Positions 17,687 through 28,278 of a DNA stretch of 64,000 nt are shown here, in pieces. The position numbers and the translations under genes are program-made. The notes beneath the pieces were generated by a model that saw only the letters and a program-made list of their open reading frames with translations, did no database searches and was not told the DNA's origin. This stretch comes from W0P28-013 sp051870755 (GTDB lineage Bacteria > Bacteroidota > Bacteroidia > Bacteroidales > Paludibacteraceae). Location: contig JBJECE010000008.1 in the NCBI GenBank assembly GCA_051870755.1, positions 7,497-71,496 of the forward strand, read 5' to 3'. How positions within the stretch are numbered: position 1 is the first letter of the stretch; each line of letters begins with the position of its first letter.

Positions 17687-18592
17687 ATGAAAATCAGGAT
17701 TTTATTATTGTTTGCTGCCTGCTTGCCGATGTTGGCTTTTGCGCAGGTCGAAATCGAATCTATAGAAGAGGTGGCTGCGGCTGCGCAACCCGTTTTTTCG
17801 GCGAATGGTGCCGTTTTGTTGCTCTCGGGTGTCGATGGTCGAAAAGGGTTGTTTGCCTACGATATGGCGACGCGCCAAACAACATTTATCGCAGATACCG
17901 AAGCGGCCGAGCCCGATGCGGTGCTGTCGGATGGCGGTACGACGGTGGCTTTTCGCCAAGTGGCCTACCAAAATCACATGCCTTATACGTCGATAAAGGC
18001 TAAAAATATGAAGACCGGCACGCTGTATGAGATTGATGCTCCGAGCGCACGCCGCCACGCATTCGCTTTCGCCGGCGGCAAAGTGAAGGTGGCCAAACGT
18101 ACCACCATCAGTTCCGTGCGCATACTGAACGATGTGCGCCAAGTGGAACACGAGTATGTGCTGACGATTGAGGACCAGGATTTGGTGTTGTACGATGGCA
18201 ACAAGCGCCGCGTGTTGAATCCGCAAGGCAAAGGGAGTTATATTTGGGAGCGCATTTCGCCCGACCAAAAACATATTGTGTACATGGCCATACACAAAAA
18301 TTGCCATACTTTTGTGGCCAATATCGATGGTAGCAATCCGATTGATTTGGGCTATATTGGCGCGCCGGTGTGGTATGACAACGACATGATAGTCGGCATG
18401 CTCGATTTGGACGATGGCCAAACGATTGTGAAATCGGAGTTGGTGGCCATTCGCATCGATGGCACGCAACGCCAAATACTTGCCACACCGCAACAGCCGC
18501 ACGCCATGTATCCGGCGGCCAATGCCAAGGCGGCAGCCATCGCTTTCGAAAATGATGGCAAAATCTACCTGATGAAACTCAAAAAACGATAA
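17687..18592 (+). CDS. Exported TolB/PD40-type beta-propeller protein
   Basis: A 301-aa protein with signal peptide MKIRILLLFAACLPMLAFAQ. I chose the start at 17687 over an upstream in-frame ATG because it begins the signal peptide. The body shows repeated short WD40-like (PD40) blades such as AQPVFSANGAVLLLSG, ERISPDQKHIVYMA and AFENDGKIYLMKL, the pattern of TolB-like propellers. It probably acts in the periplasm or at the surface. It is followed after 24 bases by the secreted amidase gene, so the two are likely one operon and may act together on peptidoglycan or at the cell surface (inference). Confidence 0.75.
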   Translation: MKIRILLLFAACLPMLAFAQVEIESIEEVAAAAQPVFSANGAVLLLSGVDGRKGLFAYDMATRQTTFIADTEAAEPDAVLSDGGTTVAFRQVAYQNHMPYTSIKAKNMKTGTLYEIDAPSARRHAFAFAGGKVKVAKRTTISSVRILNDVRQVEHEYVLTIEDQDLVLYDGNKRRVLNPQGKGSYIWERISPDQKHIVYMAIHKNCHTFVANIDGSNPIDLGYIGAPVWYDNDMIVGMLDLDDGQTIVKSELVAIRIDGTQRQILATPQQPHAMYPAANAKAAAIAFENDGKIYLMKLKKR

Positions 18593-18616
18593 TTTCCAAC
18601 CTAAACGAACACGGAT

Positions 18617-21600
18617 ATGAAACGCATAGTGTTTTTGGTGGAACTTGTCGTGCTGGGAGTGGCGTCGGTGTGCGGTGCCACGCCGCGCATCTATATTAAC
18701 CCGGGGCATGGCGGCTACAACGTCCAAAACGACCGAAATATCGTAACGATTCCGTATGCGGCGGGCGATACGCAAGGTTTTTGGGAGTCGATGGCGAACC
18801 TCAACAAAGGGCTGTATCTGAAACAGTTACTCGAAGAGCGTGGCTTCACGGTGTATATCTCGCGCACCGACAATCGTAGCGGTTACCGCGACGATACGTC
18901 GCTTGGTACGGCCTATGGCGACCGGCCACTCTCCACCATTGCGCGCGAGGCAAGCAGCAACGCCGATTTCTTTCTGTCGATACACAGCAATGCCGGTGGC
19001 GGCAGCGGCGCTGTGAACTACTTGCTGCTGATGCTGACAGGCACGTCGGGTAGTGGCGATTGGGGTACGTCGTTCAAATATGATGAGGCAAAAACGGCCG
19101 CCACTGCGTGTTGGCCGTATCTCTACGGCGGCAACGAACTGACCGAATGGACAAGCACGTCGCAACGCATCATGTCGTACGAAACTTATACGGTCATCTC
19201 ACCAAATTATTTGACCATTCCCGGATTTTTGTCGGAAGGCGAGTTTCACGACTACAAGCCCGAAACCCACCGATTGCTGAACAAGGATTATTGCCAATTG
19301 GAAGCCTATCGATTCATGCAGTTTTTCTGCGATTATTATGGCGTGTCGTGCCCTGCAACAGGCGTCGTTTGTGGCGATGTGCGCGATAGCGTCGAGATGA
19401 CCAATGCGCTTTATCTGCCGGCAAAAGCGGGTTCGAAAGATGTCTATTCGCCGTTGAATGGCGCCACGGTGCAACTATACAATGCGAGCGATGCACTTGT
19501 TGGCACCTACACCACCGACTCCAATTACAATGGCGTATATGTGTTTTGGGATGTTGCGCCGGGCAACTATAAGTTGCGTTACACGGCGACCAATCATCAA
19601 TCGTTGGAGCAGTCGGTAACTGTAACGGCAGGCCGGATAACCACCAAAAAGGTGTTTCTGGCCGAAGGCGCCGACCCCGAACCGCTTGAACCGATCGGCA
19701 CGTTGTATCAAAAACTTTTGTCGGAGGAGACTGGCGCGTGGCTGAACGACAAAGGTATTCGCCGTGCGTTGCTGTCGGGCGACAAGATGTATGTGCTTAC
19801 CGCCGATAGTCGTATCGTAGTGGTAGATGCGCTTCGCAGCGACAGCCTTGCGGAGTTGTCCACAGCGGGAATCGTCGCCGACAAATTGAAAGTGAGCGAT
19901 ATAGCCTTTACGTCCGACAATGTATTGTTTGGCTGTACGCTCGATTCTACCTCATTTGATCCGAAAAATAGTTGGCGTGTGTATAAATGGAATAGCGATG
20001 ATGCAGCGCCGGTGCAAGTGCTGGCATCGGCCACGACTGCCACGTCGGGTAACTATATTGGCGCTTACACGGGTTCGACCTTTTGCGTGGTGGGTACAGC
20101 GGACAATTTCAAAATTTATACTGTTGCACAAACAGTCGGCGATTCCAAAAATACGCGCATTGTGTTGCACGATGGCACTTCGACTTTGTACAATAAGAAC
20201 GATGGCGCGTTTGTCGATGCGGTTGGTAACGATGTGCGCATGGTGGCGTCGCCGTTTAGCGCAAATCAGTTTTTCGTCGATAGTAAAACGATCTATCCGG
20301 TGCCATATACTTGTGTGTGGACGACAGCCGAAACCTTTACCGTTGGCGATAGTTTCGAACATGAAAATGTGGCTGTGTCGGGCGGCACGTTCTGCAAATA
20401 TCAAGGCCATACGCTCTATGTTACACCAACTTGTGGCGAAAAATTGGGCGTACATATCTACGACGTAACCAATGGCATGTCGGCGGCATCGCTGCTGGCA
20501 ACGTTGTACCCGACGGGCGAGTTGTTGCCGGCCGATGCTGCGTATATGACGGCAGCGGCCGAAGAGTATGGCACCGATTTGCGTGTAACGCTTTTTGCGC
20601 AAGGGCTTGGCATCGTGCGTTGGTTGTTGTCGCAGACTGCTTTTGCCGACGAAGGCACCGATGAACCGACCATCGTGCAAGGTGCCGACATTTATGCGTC
20701 CGAGTTGCAGTTGGCCAAAACCGATAACACCTACACTTTCTTGTTTTTGCTGAACGAAAATGCGACGGATGTGGAACTGCAACTGATTTACGAAAACGCG
20801 GTGGTGTTCAGCAAATCGTATGGGGCGCAATCGAAAGGCAACGTGGCGGTTCATTTGGACGAAAAGGATATTGTGTGGCCGGATTTCCATGCCGACAATC
20901 ATCTGACGTGGGCTGTGAAAGCGACGGCGCGTGCCGTCACCGCTGTTACGGTGCTGAACGATGAATCTGTGTCGTATCAGTTGTTCGCGCCTTATGGTTT
21001 GGACATCGACCGCAATCCCGAAAATGCAACTTTCGGGCATCTCTATGCGCTGAATTCCAAAGCGGGCACTTGTGCCGCCGGTCGCACTACGGCGCAAGGC
21101 TTGTTTGCCTATCAGGCCGACATGAGTCCGATAAACGCATCGGCGTATGCCGGCGGCATCGCTTGGGGTGCGTCCAATAGTCCCTACCGATTGAGCGTGG
21201 CACCCGATGGCGATGTCTATTTGTGCGATTGGTCGGATGCACATGCCGGCGTTTGGGTGGCCGATGCTGCAAACCTTTCGGGCAATTTTGCGCCTTTGTT
21301 TGATGCTAATAATCAGTTAAACAGTGGAATAGCCAAAACGTCTGCCGGCGATACCATCCATGGCAGCATCTCGTCGTGCTGTGTGCTTGGCGATGGCGCC
21401 GACCGCGTGCTTTATACGCTCGACGAAGATTATCTTGTCAATGGCAAAACACTCAATATTTTGAAATACAATATCGGCGAAGCCGCCTCGTGGGCGCAAC
21501 CACCATCCGACGTCGCATTCAAAAACGGGAATGGTTTCGTGGTGAATGGCAATGTGGATATTGCACCCGATGGTAACGGTGGTTGGTGGATTATGCAATA

Positions 21601-22779
21601 TCGCTATGCCGAGAAGTTGAACGAGCCGGCACTTATTCATGTCAATGCCGAGGGAACGCCTGATTTTACTACCGGCGCCGAATTGCTTATCGGCAATAGT
21701 TACAATGGCGCACTGGGTGTCAGTGCCGACTATCATCGCATAGCGACATCGAGTAGCACGGGCATTGCTGTGTGGGATGTGATTTTTGATGCCGACGGAG
21801 CAGTCGAAGGGCTGAACTTGGCGTGCCGCATCGATAAAGATTTGTTCGATGGCATCGGCACAAAGGTGAATGATATTGCCTTTGATCCGGCCGGCAACCT
21901 CTACTATGTGTGCAGCAATACCGAACGTTTGGTGGGATTGGGTTTGCCCAAAGCCGACAACTCGTTTGTAACGCCGGCACCGACTGCGCAAACTATCGCG
22001 TTGCCAAATTATACCGTTACGTTTGTCGATTACGACAATCGCATCATTGACACACAGACTATTCTGCATGGTGCAGCGGCGGTGGCACCGGCCTCGCCTG
22101 TGCGCACAGGCTACACTTTCGATGGTTGGAATGCTGATTTTAGTCGTGTTTATGCTGATACACAGATTGTTGCAACGTATCGTCCCAACGATGACGTAGC
22201 CTATGTGGTTCGTCATTGGCAACAAGATGTGGTTGGCGAAACATATACGCTGGCCGACGAAGAGCATCTTTACGGAACAACCGATGCGCAAGTTACGCCG
22301 GCTTTGTGGTGCCACAACCCGCAACGCTCACCATCTTGCCTGATGGATCTGCCACGCAAAACTACTACTACAATCGAAAATTGTTTGCCGTTACGTTCTA
22401 TGTCGATGGTGTCAGTTATGCCACCCAAACTGTGCGGTATGGCGCTGCGGCTACCACACCGCCCGAGCCAAGCAAGGAGGGTTGTTTGTTCGTTGGCTGG
22501 GACGTCGATTATTCCGTCATTACCGACGATGTCGAGATTCATGCCGTGTTTGCGCCCAATGTCATTACGGAGATGGTTGATGTGGCTCTCGGGTGCGATG
22601 TTTATGCGCGTCATCGACATATCTATGTAACTGCGCCTGCACCTACCGACATTGTGATTTATGCAGCGAATGGTCAACTTATCTGCCAAGTTACCGATAC
22701 GCATCTGGCTGTGCGGTGTGAGTCGGGAGTCTATTTGGTGCGTGTCGGCCGGCGCACAGTCAAAGTGGTGGTGGAGTAG
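18617..22779 (+). CDS. Secreted N-acetylmuramoyl-L-alanine amidase, multidomain, frameshifted near 22290-22303
   Basis: Predicted zinc amidase that cleaves peptidoglycan stem peptides. After the signal peptide comes an Amidase_3 domain (about 23-245) with zinc ligands H31 (NPGHGG), E57 and H123 (SIHSNA) and the catalytic Glu in LSEGEF (about 207-209). A carboxypeptidase-regulatory-like beta-sandwich follows (about 265-350), then a long propeller-like region (about 360-1115), an InlB-type B-repeat (YTFDGWNADF), a MucBP-like segment, a second B-repeat (LFVGWDVDY) and a type IX-like C-terminal domain (IVIYAANGQL ... GVYLVRVG). The frame from 18617 runs to 22630, but sensible sequence switches frame at about 22290-22303 and ends at 22779. 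One missing base would explain it, either a real mutation or an assembly error. The catalytic domain is unaffected. Confidence 0.8.
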
Positions 22780-22804
22780 GCGCTGCCGTAACTATATCGG
22801 ACAT

Positions 22805-22841
22805 AAAAAAGTCCCGAACTCAAAAAGTCGGGACTTTTTTT
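22805..22841. terminator. Bidirectional rho-independent terminator
   Basis: A 13-bp stem (22805-22817 with 22828-22840) with core GTCCCGA/TCGGGAC is flanked by A and T runs. It serves the converging amidase (plus) and EF-G2 (minus) genes. Confidence 0.9.
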
Positions 22842-22864
22842 CGTGCCATAAATGGCCTGACGTG

Positions 22865-25027
22865 TTAATCTTCGTCTTTGTGCGCGGCTTCGTACTCTTT
22901 CAGCAGTTTGTCCTGCACGTCGCTCGGGCAGAGTTCGTACGAGGCGAACTTCATGGTGAACGAAGCGCGTCCGCCCGACAGCGAACTGAGCGAAGTGGAG
23001 TAGTTCGACAACTCTTTCAGCGGCACTTTCGCGGTCAGTTTTTCGAATCCTTTCACGCTCTCCATGCCCATGATGATGGCGCGGCGGCCTTGCAAGTCGC
23101 CCATCACGTCGCCCATGCGGTCGCTCGGAACGAGTACTTCGAGGTCGTAAACCGGTTCCATCACTTTCGGACCGGCATTTTTGAAGGCTTCGGCAAAGGC
23201 GTTGCGGCCGGCCAAACGGAACGATATTTCGTTAGAATCGACAGGGTGCATCTTGCCGTCGTACACGATGACGCGTACGTCGCGCGCATACGAACCGGTG
23301 AGCGGCCCTTGTTCCATGCGGTCCATCACACCTTTCAGTATGGCTGGCAGGAAACGTGCGTCGATGGCGCCGCCCACAATGCTGTTGATAAATACGAGTT
23401 TGCCGCCCCATTCGAGGTTGATTTCCTGCGTGTCGCGTACGCTGATTTTGTACTCTTGTCCGCCGAATTTGAATGTGTCGGGTGTAGGCATGCCGTCGAA
23501 GTAGGGCTCAACGATGAGATGTACCTCGCCGAATTGTCCGGCGCCGCCCGATTGTTTCTTATGACGATAGTCGGCACGTGCCGCTTTGGTGATGGTCTCG
23601 CGGTACGGAATTTTCGGATCGTCGTACACGATGGGCAGTTTGTCGTTGTTTTCGATACGCCATTTCAGTGTGCGCAGATGGAATTCGCCTTGTCCGTGTA
23701 CGATGGTCTGCTTCAACTCTTTCGATTGCTCGATAATCCACGTCGGGTCTTCTTCGTGCATGCGGGTCAGTATCATGTTCAGTTTCTCTTCTTCGCCGTG
23801 TGCTTGCGGACGGATGGCGCGGCGGTATTTCGGGTCGGGATATTTGACCAACGGGAATACATAGTCGCAGCCTTTGCCGTTGAGGGTATTGCCGGTGCGT
23901 GTGTCTTTCAGTTTGACGGTTGCGCCGATGTCGCCGGCTACGAGTTGTTCCACCTCTTCGCGGTTTTGTCCCGATACGGAATAGATTTGGCTGATGCGTT
24001 CTTTACCTTCGTTGCGGCTGACATTTGTCAGGTCGTCGCCGGTGCGAAGGGTGCCGCTCATCACCTTGAAGTATGACACTTCGCCAATGTGTGGCTCGAC
24101 GCTTGTTTTGAATACAAACAGGCTGGTTGGACCGTTGGGGTCGGGAGCGACTTCGATGCCGGCGGTGGTAACGGGTTTGGGCATGTCGGTAACGAACGGC
24201 ACGACGTTGCCAAGGAATTCCATCAGTCGGCGTACGCCCATCGAACGGCCGGAGCAGACGCAGAACACGGGGAAAATGTCGCGCCCAACGAGGCCTTTGC
24301 GAATGCCGGTGCGCATCTCGTCTTCGCTGAGCGAACCTTGTTCGAAGTATTTGTCCATCAGCGTTTCGTCGTTTTCGGCGGCGGCTTCAATCAGTTTCTG
24401 ATGCAGGTCGGCGGCTTTCTCTTGTTCCGAGTCCGGAATCGGTAGAATTTCGGGCGCACCGCCTTCGGGTTTCCAGCGATACATTTTCATCAGCAGCACG
24501 TCGATGACGGCGTTAAATTCGGGACCGACATTCAGCGGATATTGCACAAGCACAACTTTCGAACCGAAACTTTCGCGCAGTTGCTCAACGGTTTTGTTGA
24601 AGTCGGATTTTTCGGTGTCCAATTGGTTGCAGAGAAAAATGACGGGTTTGTGATGTTTCTCGGTGTAACGGAAGTGGTTTTGCGTGCCAACCTCGACGCC
24701 GTATTGCGTGTTGAGCAAAATCACGGCTTGGTCGGTTACTTCCAACGATGTGATGGTGCCGCCGATGAAGTCGTCGTTGCCAGGGCAGTCGATGATGTTC
24801 AGTTTTTTACCCAACCATTCGGCGTGGATCACGGTCGGAAAAACCGAGTAACCGTACTCTTGTTCCACGGGAAAATAGTCCGAAACGGTGTTTTTGGCTT
24901 CGACGCTACCGCGGCGTTTTATAACGCCACTCTCGTAGAGCATGGCTTCTACAAGGGTGGTCTTGCCTGAGCCTGAACTTCCCATCAGAGAGATGTTCTT
25001 GATTTCGTTTGCTTGATAAACTTTCAT
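22865..25027 (-). CDS. fusA2: Elongation factor G paralogue (EF-G2 type) with degenerate GTPase motifs
   Basis: A 720-aa protein with EF-G domain order: G domain (about 1-270), domain II, III, IV (containing the DVRVIVYDGKMHPVDSNE region) and V. It is recognisably a translation factor, but its nucleotide-binding motifs depart from canonical EF-G. G1 is GSSGSGKTT (16-24) rather than AHIDAGKTT. G3 is DCPGND (80-85) instead of DTPGHV, so the catalytic His is Asn84. G4 is NQLD rather than NKMD, and switch I is EYGYSV instead of ERGITI. A Bacteroides thetaiotaomicron EF-G2 paralogue has been described as supporting translation without GTPase activity, and this gene looks like the same class. It is monocistronic, ending at a strong bidirectional terminator. 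Confidence 0.88.
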   Translation of the reverse strand: MKVYQANEIKNISLMGSSGSGKTTLVEAMLYESGVIKRRGSVEAKNTVSDYFPVEQEYGYSVFPTVIHAEWLGKKLNIIDCPGNDDFIGGTITSLEVTDQAVILLNTQYGVEVGTQNHFRYTEKHHKPVIFLCNQLDTEKSDFNKTVEQLRESFGSKVVLVQYPLNVGPEFNAVIDVLLMKMYRWKPEGGAPEILPIPDSEQEKAADLHQKLIEAAAENDETLMDKYFEQGSLSEDEMRTGIRKGLVGRDIFPVFCVCSGRSMGVRRLMEFLGNVVPFVTDMPKPVTTAGIEVAPDPNGPTSLFVFKTSVEPHIGEVSYFKVMSGTLRTGDDLTNVSRNEGKERISQIYSVSGQNREEVEQLVAGDIGATVKLKDTRTGNTLNGKGCDYVFPLVKYPDPKYRRAIRPQAHGEEEKLNMILTRMHEEDPTWIIEQSKELKQTIVHGQGEFHLRTLKWRIENNDKLPIVYDDPKIPYRETITKAARADYRHKKQSGGAGQFGEVHLIVEPYFDGMPTPDTFKFGGQEYKISVRDTQEINLEWGGKLVFINSIVGGAIDARFLPAILKGVMDRMEQGPLTGSYARDVRVIVYDGKMHPVDSNEISFRLAGRNAFAEAFKNAGPKVMEPVYDLEVLVPSDRMGDVMGDLQGRRAIIMGMESVKGFEKLTAKVPLKELSNYSTSLSSLSGGRASFTMKFASYELCPSDVQDKLLKEYEAAHKDED

Positions 25028-25299
25028 GGTGATAAGGGTTTTAGGTTGAAAATTATTGACAATAATGCAAGCGTTGTCGCTTAAAATCTTCGCAATTTAC
25101 AATTTTTTTTGCTAAAACGTATGTTTTTGGAGTATGTTTTACAACAAGTTTTTTGCAGTTGTCGTGTGTTGCCGTTTGGGACGAAAGGCGCTGATATTTC
25201 GTCTATTACTGACACTGTTGCGAAAAAATATGACGCGAAATGTTTGCTTTTTCGCAAAAATTCCGCGCCACATGGTTGCAAGTTTACTTGCGTTTGTCG

Positions 25300-28245
25300 C
25301 TATTTTGCTATTTTGTACACTTGTCGGCTGTTGTTTGTCGTCGTGTGTACGATGAAAATTCCGTGCGTCGTCAGTGGCACAAAGTGGATGCCGCCGGTGT
25401 GTGCTTGGCGGTATAGTCGGCGCCCGCTGATGTCGTAAATGCTGACTATGCTGTTGGCCGGCAATCCGGCGATGCCGATGCCGCCGGCGTTAGCCCAAAT
25501 GACGACCGCATCGTCGTGGATTTGTGCCGTGTGTACCTCTATTTCGGGTTCCTCGGGCTGCGGCTCCGGCACAATGTTGGTATGCTCTTCGTGTTCCACG
25601 ATGTCGTTAGTCGTTACTTTTATTTCGTTCGAGTAGTCGGTAACGTAATCGTGCGAGGTGGCGCGCAGGCGGTAGTAGTAGTCGGTGTTTTTATCGAGTT
25701 TATCTACCCACCAACCTTCGTACCACGGCTCGTCGCGCAGCACAACCGTGGTGTCTTGGTAGCCGTAGGTTGCCGATACGTCGTCCAAGGTTACCGAACC
25801 ATACACTTTGCGTGTGTAAATCCAACGGAATTGCGTATAGTTCGCCTCGCGCGGGAAAGTATATACGGGATACTTCTGGGTGGTTGTGCTGTCGGCATAC
25901 AAGGTGTCGATGTTTATCCATTGACTGCCGTTGTATGCATCGAGCGTCAGGGTGGCGATGGTGTCGCCGTTGCCTTTGGCTTTCTTGTAACCCCAGCGAT
26001 ACATGAATGACAACCGTCGGGCGGCATAGGTAAATTGTGGCGAAATGAGTGAGTCTTTCTCGTTTTTGAAAGCGACACTTGGCGTGTCTACGCCGCATGC
26101 GGCAACTGCTATGCTATTTCCGGTTGTGGTAAGTCGCCATCCGGCCGTTTCCAATACAGATTTTTGTATGGTCAAACTGTCAAATCCTTCGTCGTAGGTG
26201 TGGAAACCCGGACCCGACAATTGGTACACGTCTATCAGATATTTTTGTACGCCCGGCACACTTTCCCAGAGCGGTTCGAACGCATCGCCTTCGATGTTGT
26301 CGGGGTCGAGTGCGAGTGGCGGTGTCATCATGTCGGTGCGGAAACGCACGGCATTGACGGTGGGCGTTTGCGCCGCGCCTACTGCTGTGATGCGATAGGT
26401 GTAGGTGGTGTTCGGTGTGAGGTTGCTCGCGCGTGTGGCGATGCGGTTGCCTACCGGCTTGTCTTGGAATATGTATTCGGCAGGCACACCCGTCATGGTG
26501 TGCCGGTCGATGTCGGTGATGTAGTCGGTCGGGTGGCTGTCCCATTCCTCCCACTGGAACTGCGTGGTGGCGCCATTGACGGCCGGTTTGCGGGTGAGTG
26601 TAACGTCTTTGCCCCAATCCTGCGCATTGTCTATCTCGCCGATCACATCGATGCGTATGCCGCTGTGGTAGAGCGCAATAGCGTCGTTCCCGTTGAACGA
26701 GAGCAGTGTTTTTTCGTCTTTGGCGTCGGCACCGCAGATTTTGTCGGCTAATTTTTGCAAGTCGGCAGAGGCGCCTTTATGTGCCAGCACATACACCGTG
26801 TTGTTGGGCAGTGTGCCGCTCAGTTGTAGCAACGAGTCGCCTTTGAACGACCCGACGCCGTTGTTCTGCTTGCGCAGTTCGTAGTGCGACAAATCGACGG
26901 CTTTGCCTGTGCCATTGTAAATGGCGATGGCTTTGTTGAAACTCGATCCTTCGATGTAAGCCGAGAAGAATAGGTCGCTGGCCTGTTCGCCACCGGTGTA
27001 GAGGTCGATGTGGTAATTGGCGGCATCGGCTTTGCGCATCCAGCCGAGTGTGGCGGCTGTGGCGGTGATGTCGGTGGGCTCGAGCACCATAAATTCGTCG
27101 GTTACCGATGCTTTGATCGGAATATTGATTGCTTCGGCCAATCCGCCGCCGGAAATTTGAATGGTATCGGCATATTCACCGATTTCGACTGCCGAAAAAG
27201 TCAAGGTTACTTCGGCATCGCCTTGCAGGGCTTCGTTGGCGGTGATTCTGGTTTTCGATAGGGCAAAGGCCGGCGTGCTGTTTTTGACTTTCAGTTGCAC
27301 ATCGGCAGTCAGGTTAATGCCTTCGACAATGAATGTTGCGCTTTGGTTGTCGCCTTCCATCAGCACGCCGAAATTGAATCTGTCCCAACGAGTGGGCGAC
27401 ACAAGGAACGGACGCTTGTCGGCCGGTGCTGCAAAGGTTTCGTCGGTTTTGTCGCCCCAAATGTACTCGACCAATTCGGGGTAGTCGATAAACGGATTGC
27501 GGTTGCCCTGAATGGCGTAAACGGCCTCTTGGCGGTCGCGTTCCTTTTGCGACACAGGGTCGGCACGGTGCCATTGCAACAGCAGTTCCAAAGCCCAATC
27601 TTTCCATACGGGATAGGTGTTGTTGTCCATCATGGGCGATTGCCAGATGTCGGCAAACTCTTCGTAAACGGTGGCCATGTAGAAATAGGCGCGTGCAAAG
27701 TCGCCTTTGTATATGTCGGCAGGCTCGAAGCAGTTGCCGGCGTAGTCGGCGGTGCGGAAGGTGTTTTTGCCGACTTTGCTGACGCCGTTGTCGCTGGTTG
27801 CCTCTCCGACGATGCCGAGCGGCAGGTCGTTTTTCGCAGAATTGATGCGTCCTTCGGCCGGAAACAGATGGTTCAAGTCTTTGTACGAGTTGTACATGAC
27901 GCTTCCCCACCACGATTTAGGCAGCGAGTGTTCGATGTGCATACCTTCCACAGCAGCAAAATCGGGTTTGCCATCCGTGTAAGTAAATTTGAATTTTTCG
28001 TTGGAATACATGTCGATGACGGTGCTGTCGGTTTCGTTGCGGTCGGTGTAGTAAAACCCTTGCCATGTGTAGCCGGCGCCGCCGCCGTATGCCAAAAAAA
28101 TGCCGTTCGACGCAATGTTGTTCAAGGCGCTTTTCAAAGCCTCTTTTTTCAGACCATCCGTCTTGTAGTAGTAACCCGCCGGAATGTCGGCGCTTGCTGC
28201 TGCGACCAATAATGTCGCCAAAGCGGTGAATAATTGTTTTTTCAT
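25300..28245 (-). CDS. Secreted endonuclease I with lamin-tail domain and type IX-like sorting domain
   Basis: A 981-aa exported nuclease. The signal peptide (1-19) is followed by an endonuclease I/NucM domain (about 20-270). Its key elements are GMHIEHSLPKSWWG (catalytic His106) and DLNHLFPAEGRINSAKND (Asn/His ligands near 125-135). Next comes an Ig-like stretch (about 275-380), a lamin-tail-like domain (about 395-520; IEGSSFNKAIAIYN, LSHYELRKQNNG), fibronectin-like and jelly-roll segments, and a C-terminal domain (SIVSIYDISGRRL ... GIFIVHT) of type IX type. It probably degrades extracellular DNA or RNA for nutrients. It starts 33 bases after pssA on the same strand and may share its transcript. 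Confidence 0.88.
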   Translation of the reverse strand: MKKQLFTALATLLVAAASADIPAGYYYKTDGLKKEALKSALNNIASNGIFLAYGGGAGYTWQGFYYTDRNETDSTVIDMYSNEKFKFTYTDGKPDFAAVEGMHIEHSLPKSWWGSVMYNSYKDLNHLFPAEGRINSAKNDLPLGIVGEATSDNGVSKVGKNTFRTADYAGNCFEPADIYKGDFARAYFYMATVYEEFADIWQSPMMDNNTYPVWKDWALELLLQWHRADPVSQKERDRQEAVYAIQGNRNPFIDYPELVEYIWGDKTDETFAAPADKRPFLVSPTRWDRFNFGVLMEGDNQSATFIVEGINLTADVQLKVKNSTPAFALSKTRITANEALQGDAEVTLTFSAVEIGEYADTIQISGGGLAEAINIPIKASVTDEFMVLEPTDITATAATLGWMRKADAANYHIDLYTGGEQASDLFFSAYIEGSSFNKAIAIYNGTGKAVDLSHYELRKQNNGVGSFKGDSLLQLSGTLPNNTVYVLAHKGASADLQKLADKICGADAKDEKTLLSFNGNDAIALYHSGIRIDVIGEIDNAQDWGKDVTLTRKPAVNGATTQFQWEEWDSHPTDYITDIDRHTMTGVPAEYIFQDKPVGNRIATRASNLTPNTTYTYRITAVGAAQTPTVNAVRFRTDMMTPPLALDPDNIEGDAFEPLWESVPGVQKYLIDVYQLSGPGFHTYDEGFDSLTIQKSVLETAGWRLTTTGNSIAVAACGVDTPSVAFKNEKDSLISPQFTYAARRLSFMYRWGYKKAKGNGDTIATLTLDAYNGSQWINIDTLYADSTTTQKYPVYTFPREANYTQFRWIYTRKVYGSVTLDDVSATYGYQDTTVVLRDEPWYEGWWVDKLDKNTDYYYRLRATSHDYVTDYSNEIKVTTNDIVEHEEHTNIVPEPQPEEPEIEVHTAQIHDDAVVIWANAGGIGIAGLPANSIVSIYDISGRRLYRQAHTGGIHFVPLTTHGIFIVHTTTNNSRQVYKIAK

Positions 28246-28278
28246 GGTATGTAAAGTGTTGAGGTTAATCGGTAAAAA

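Noticed and set aside
19952..21244. 430-codon minus-strand frame inside the amidase gene
   Set aside because: It is antisense to a gene with continuous domain signatures and its own sequence has no family features.
22280..22310. Programmed -1 ribosomal frameshift in the amidase gene
   Set aside because: No X XXY YYZ slippery heptamer or downstream stem is visible, so a mutation or sequencing error is more likely.
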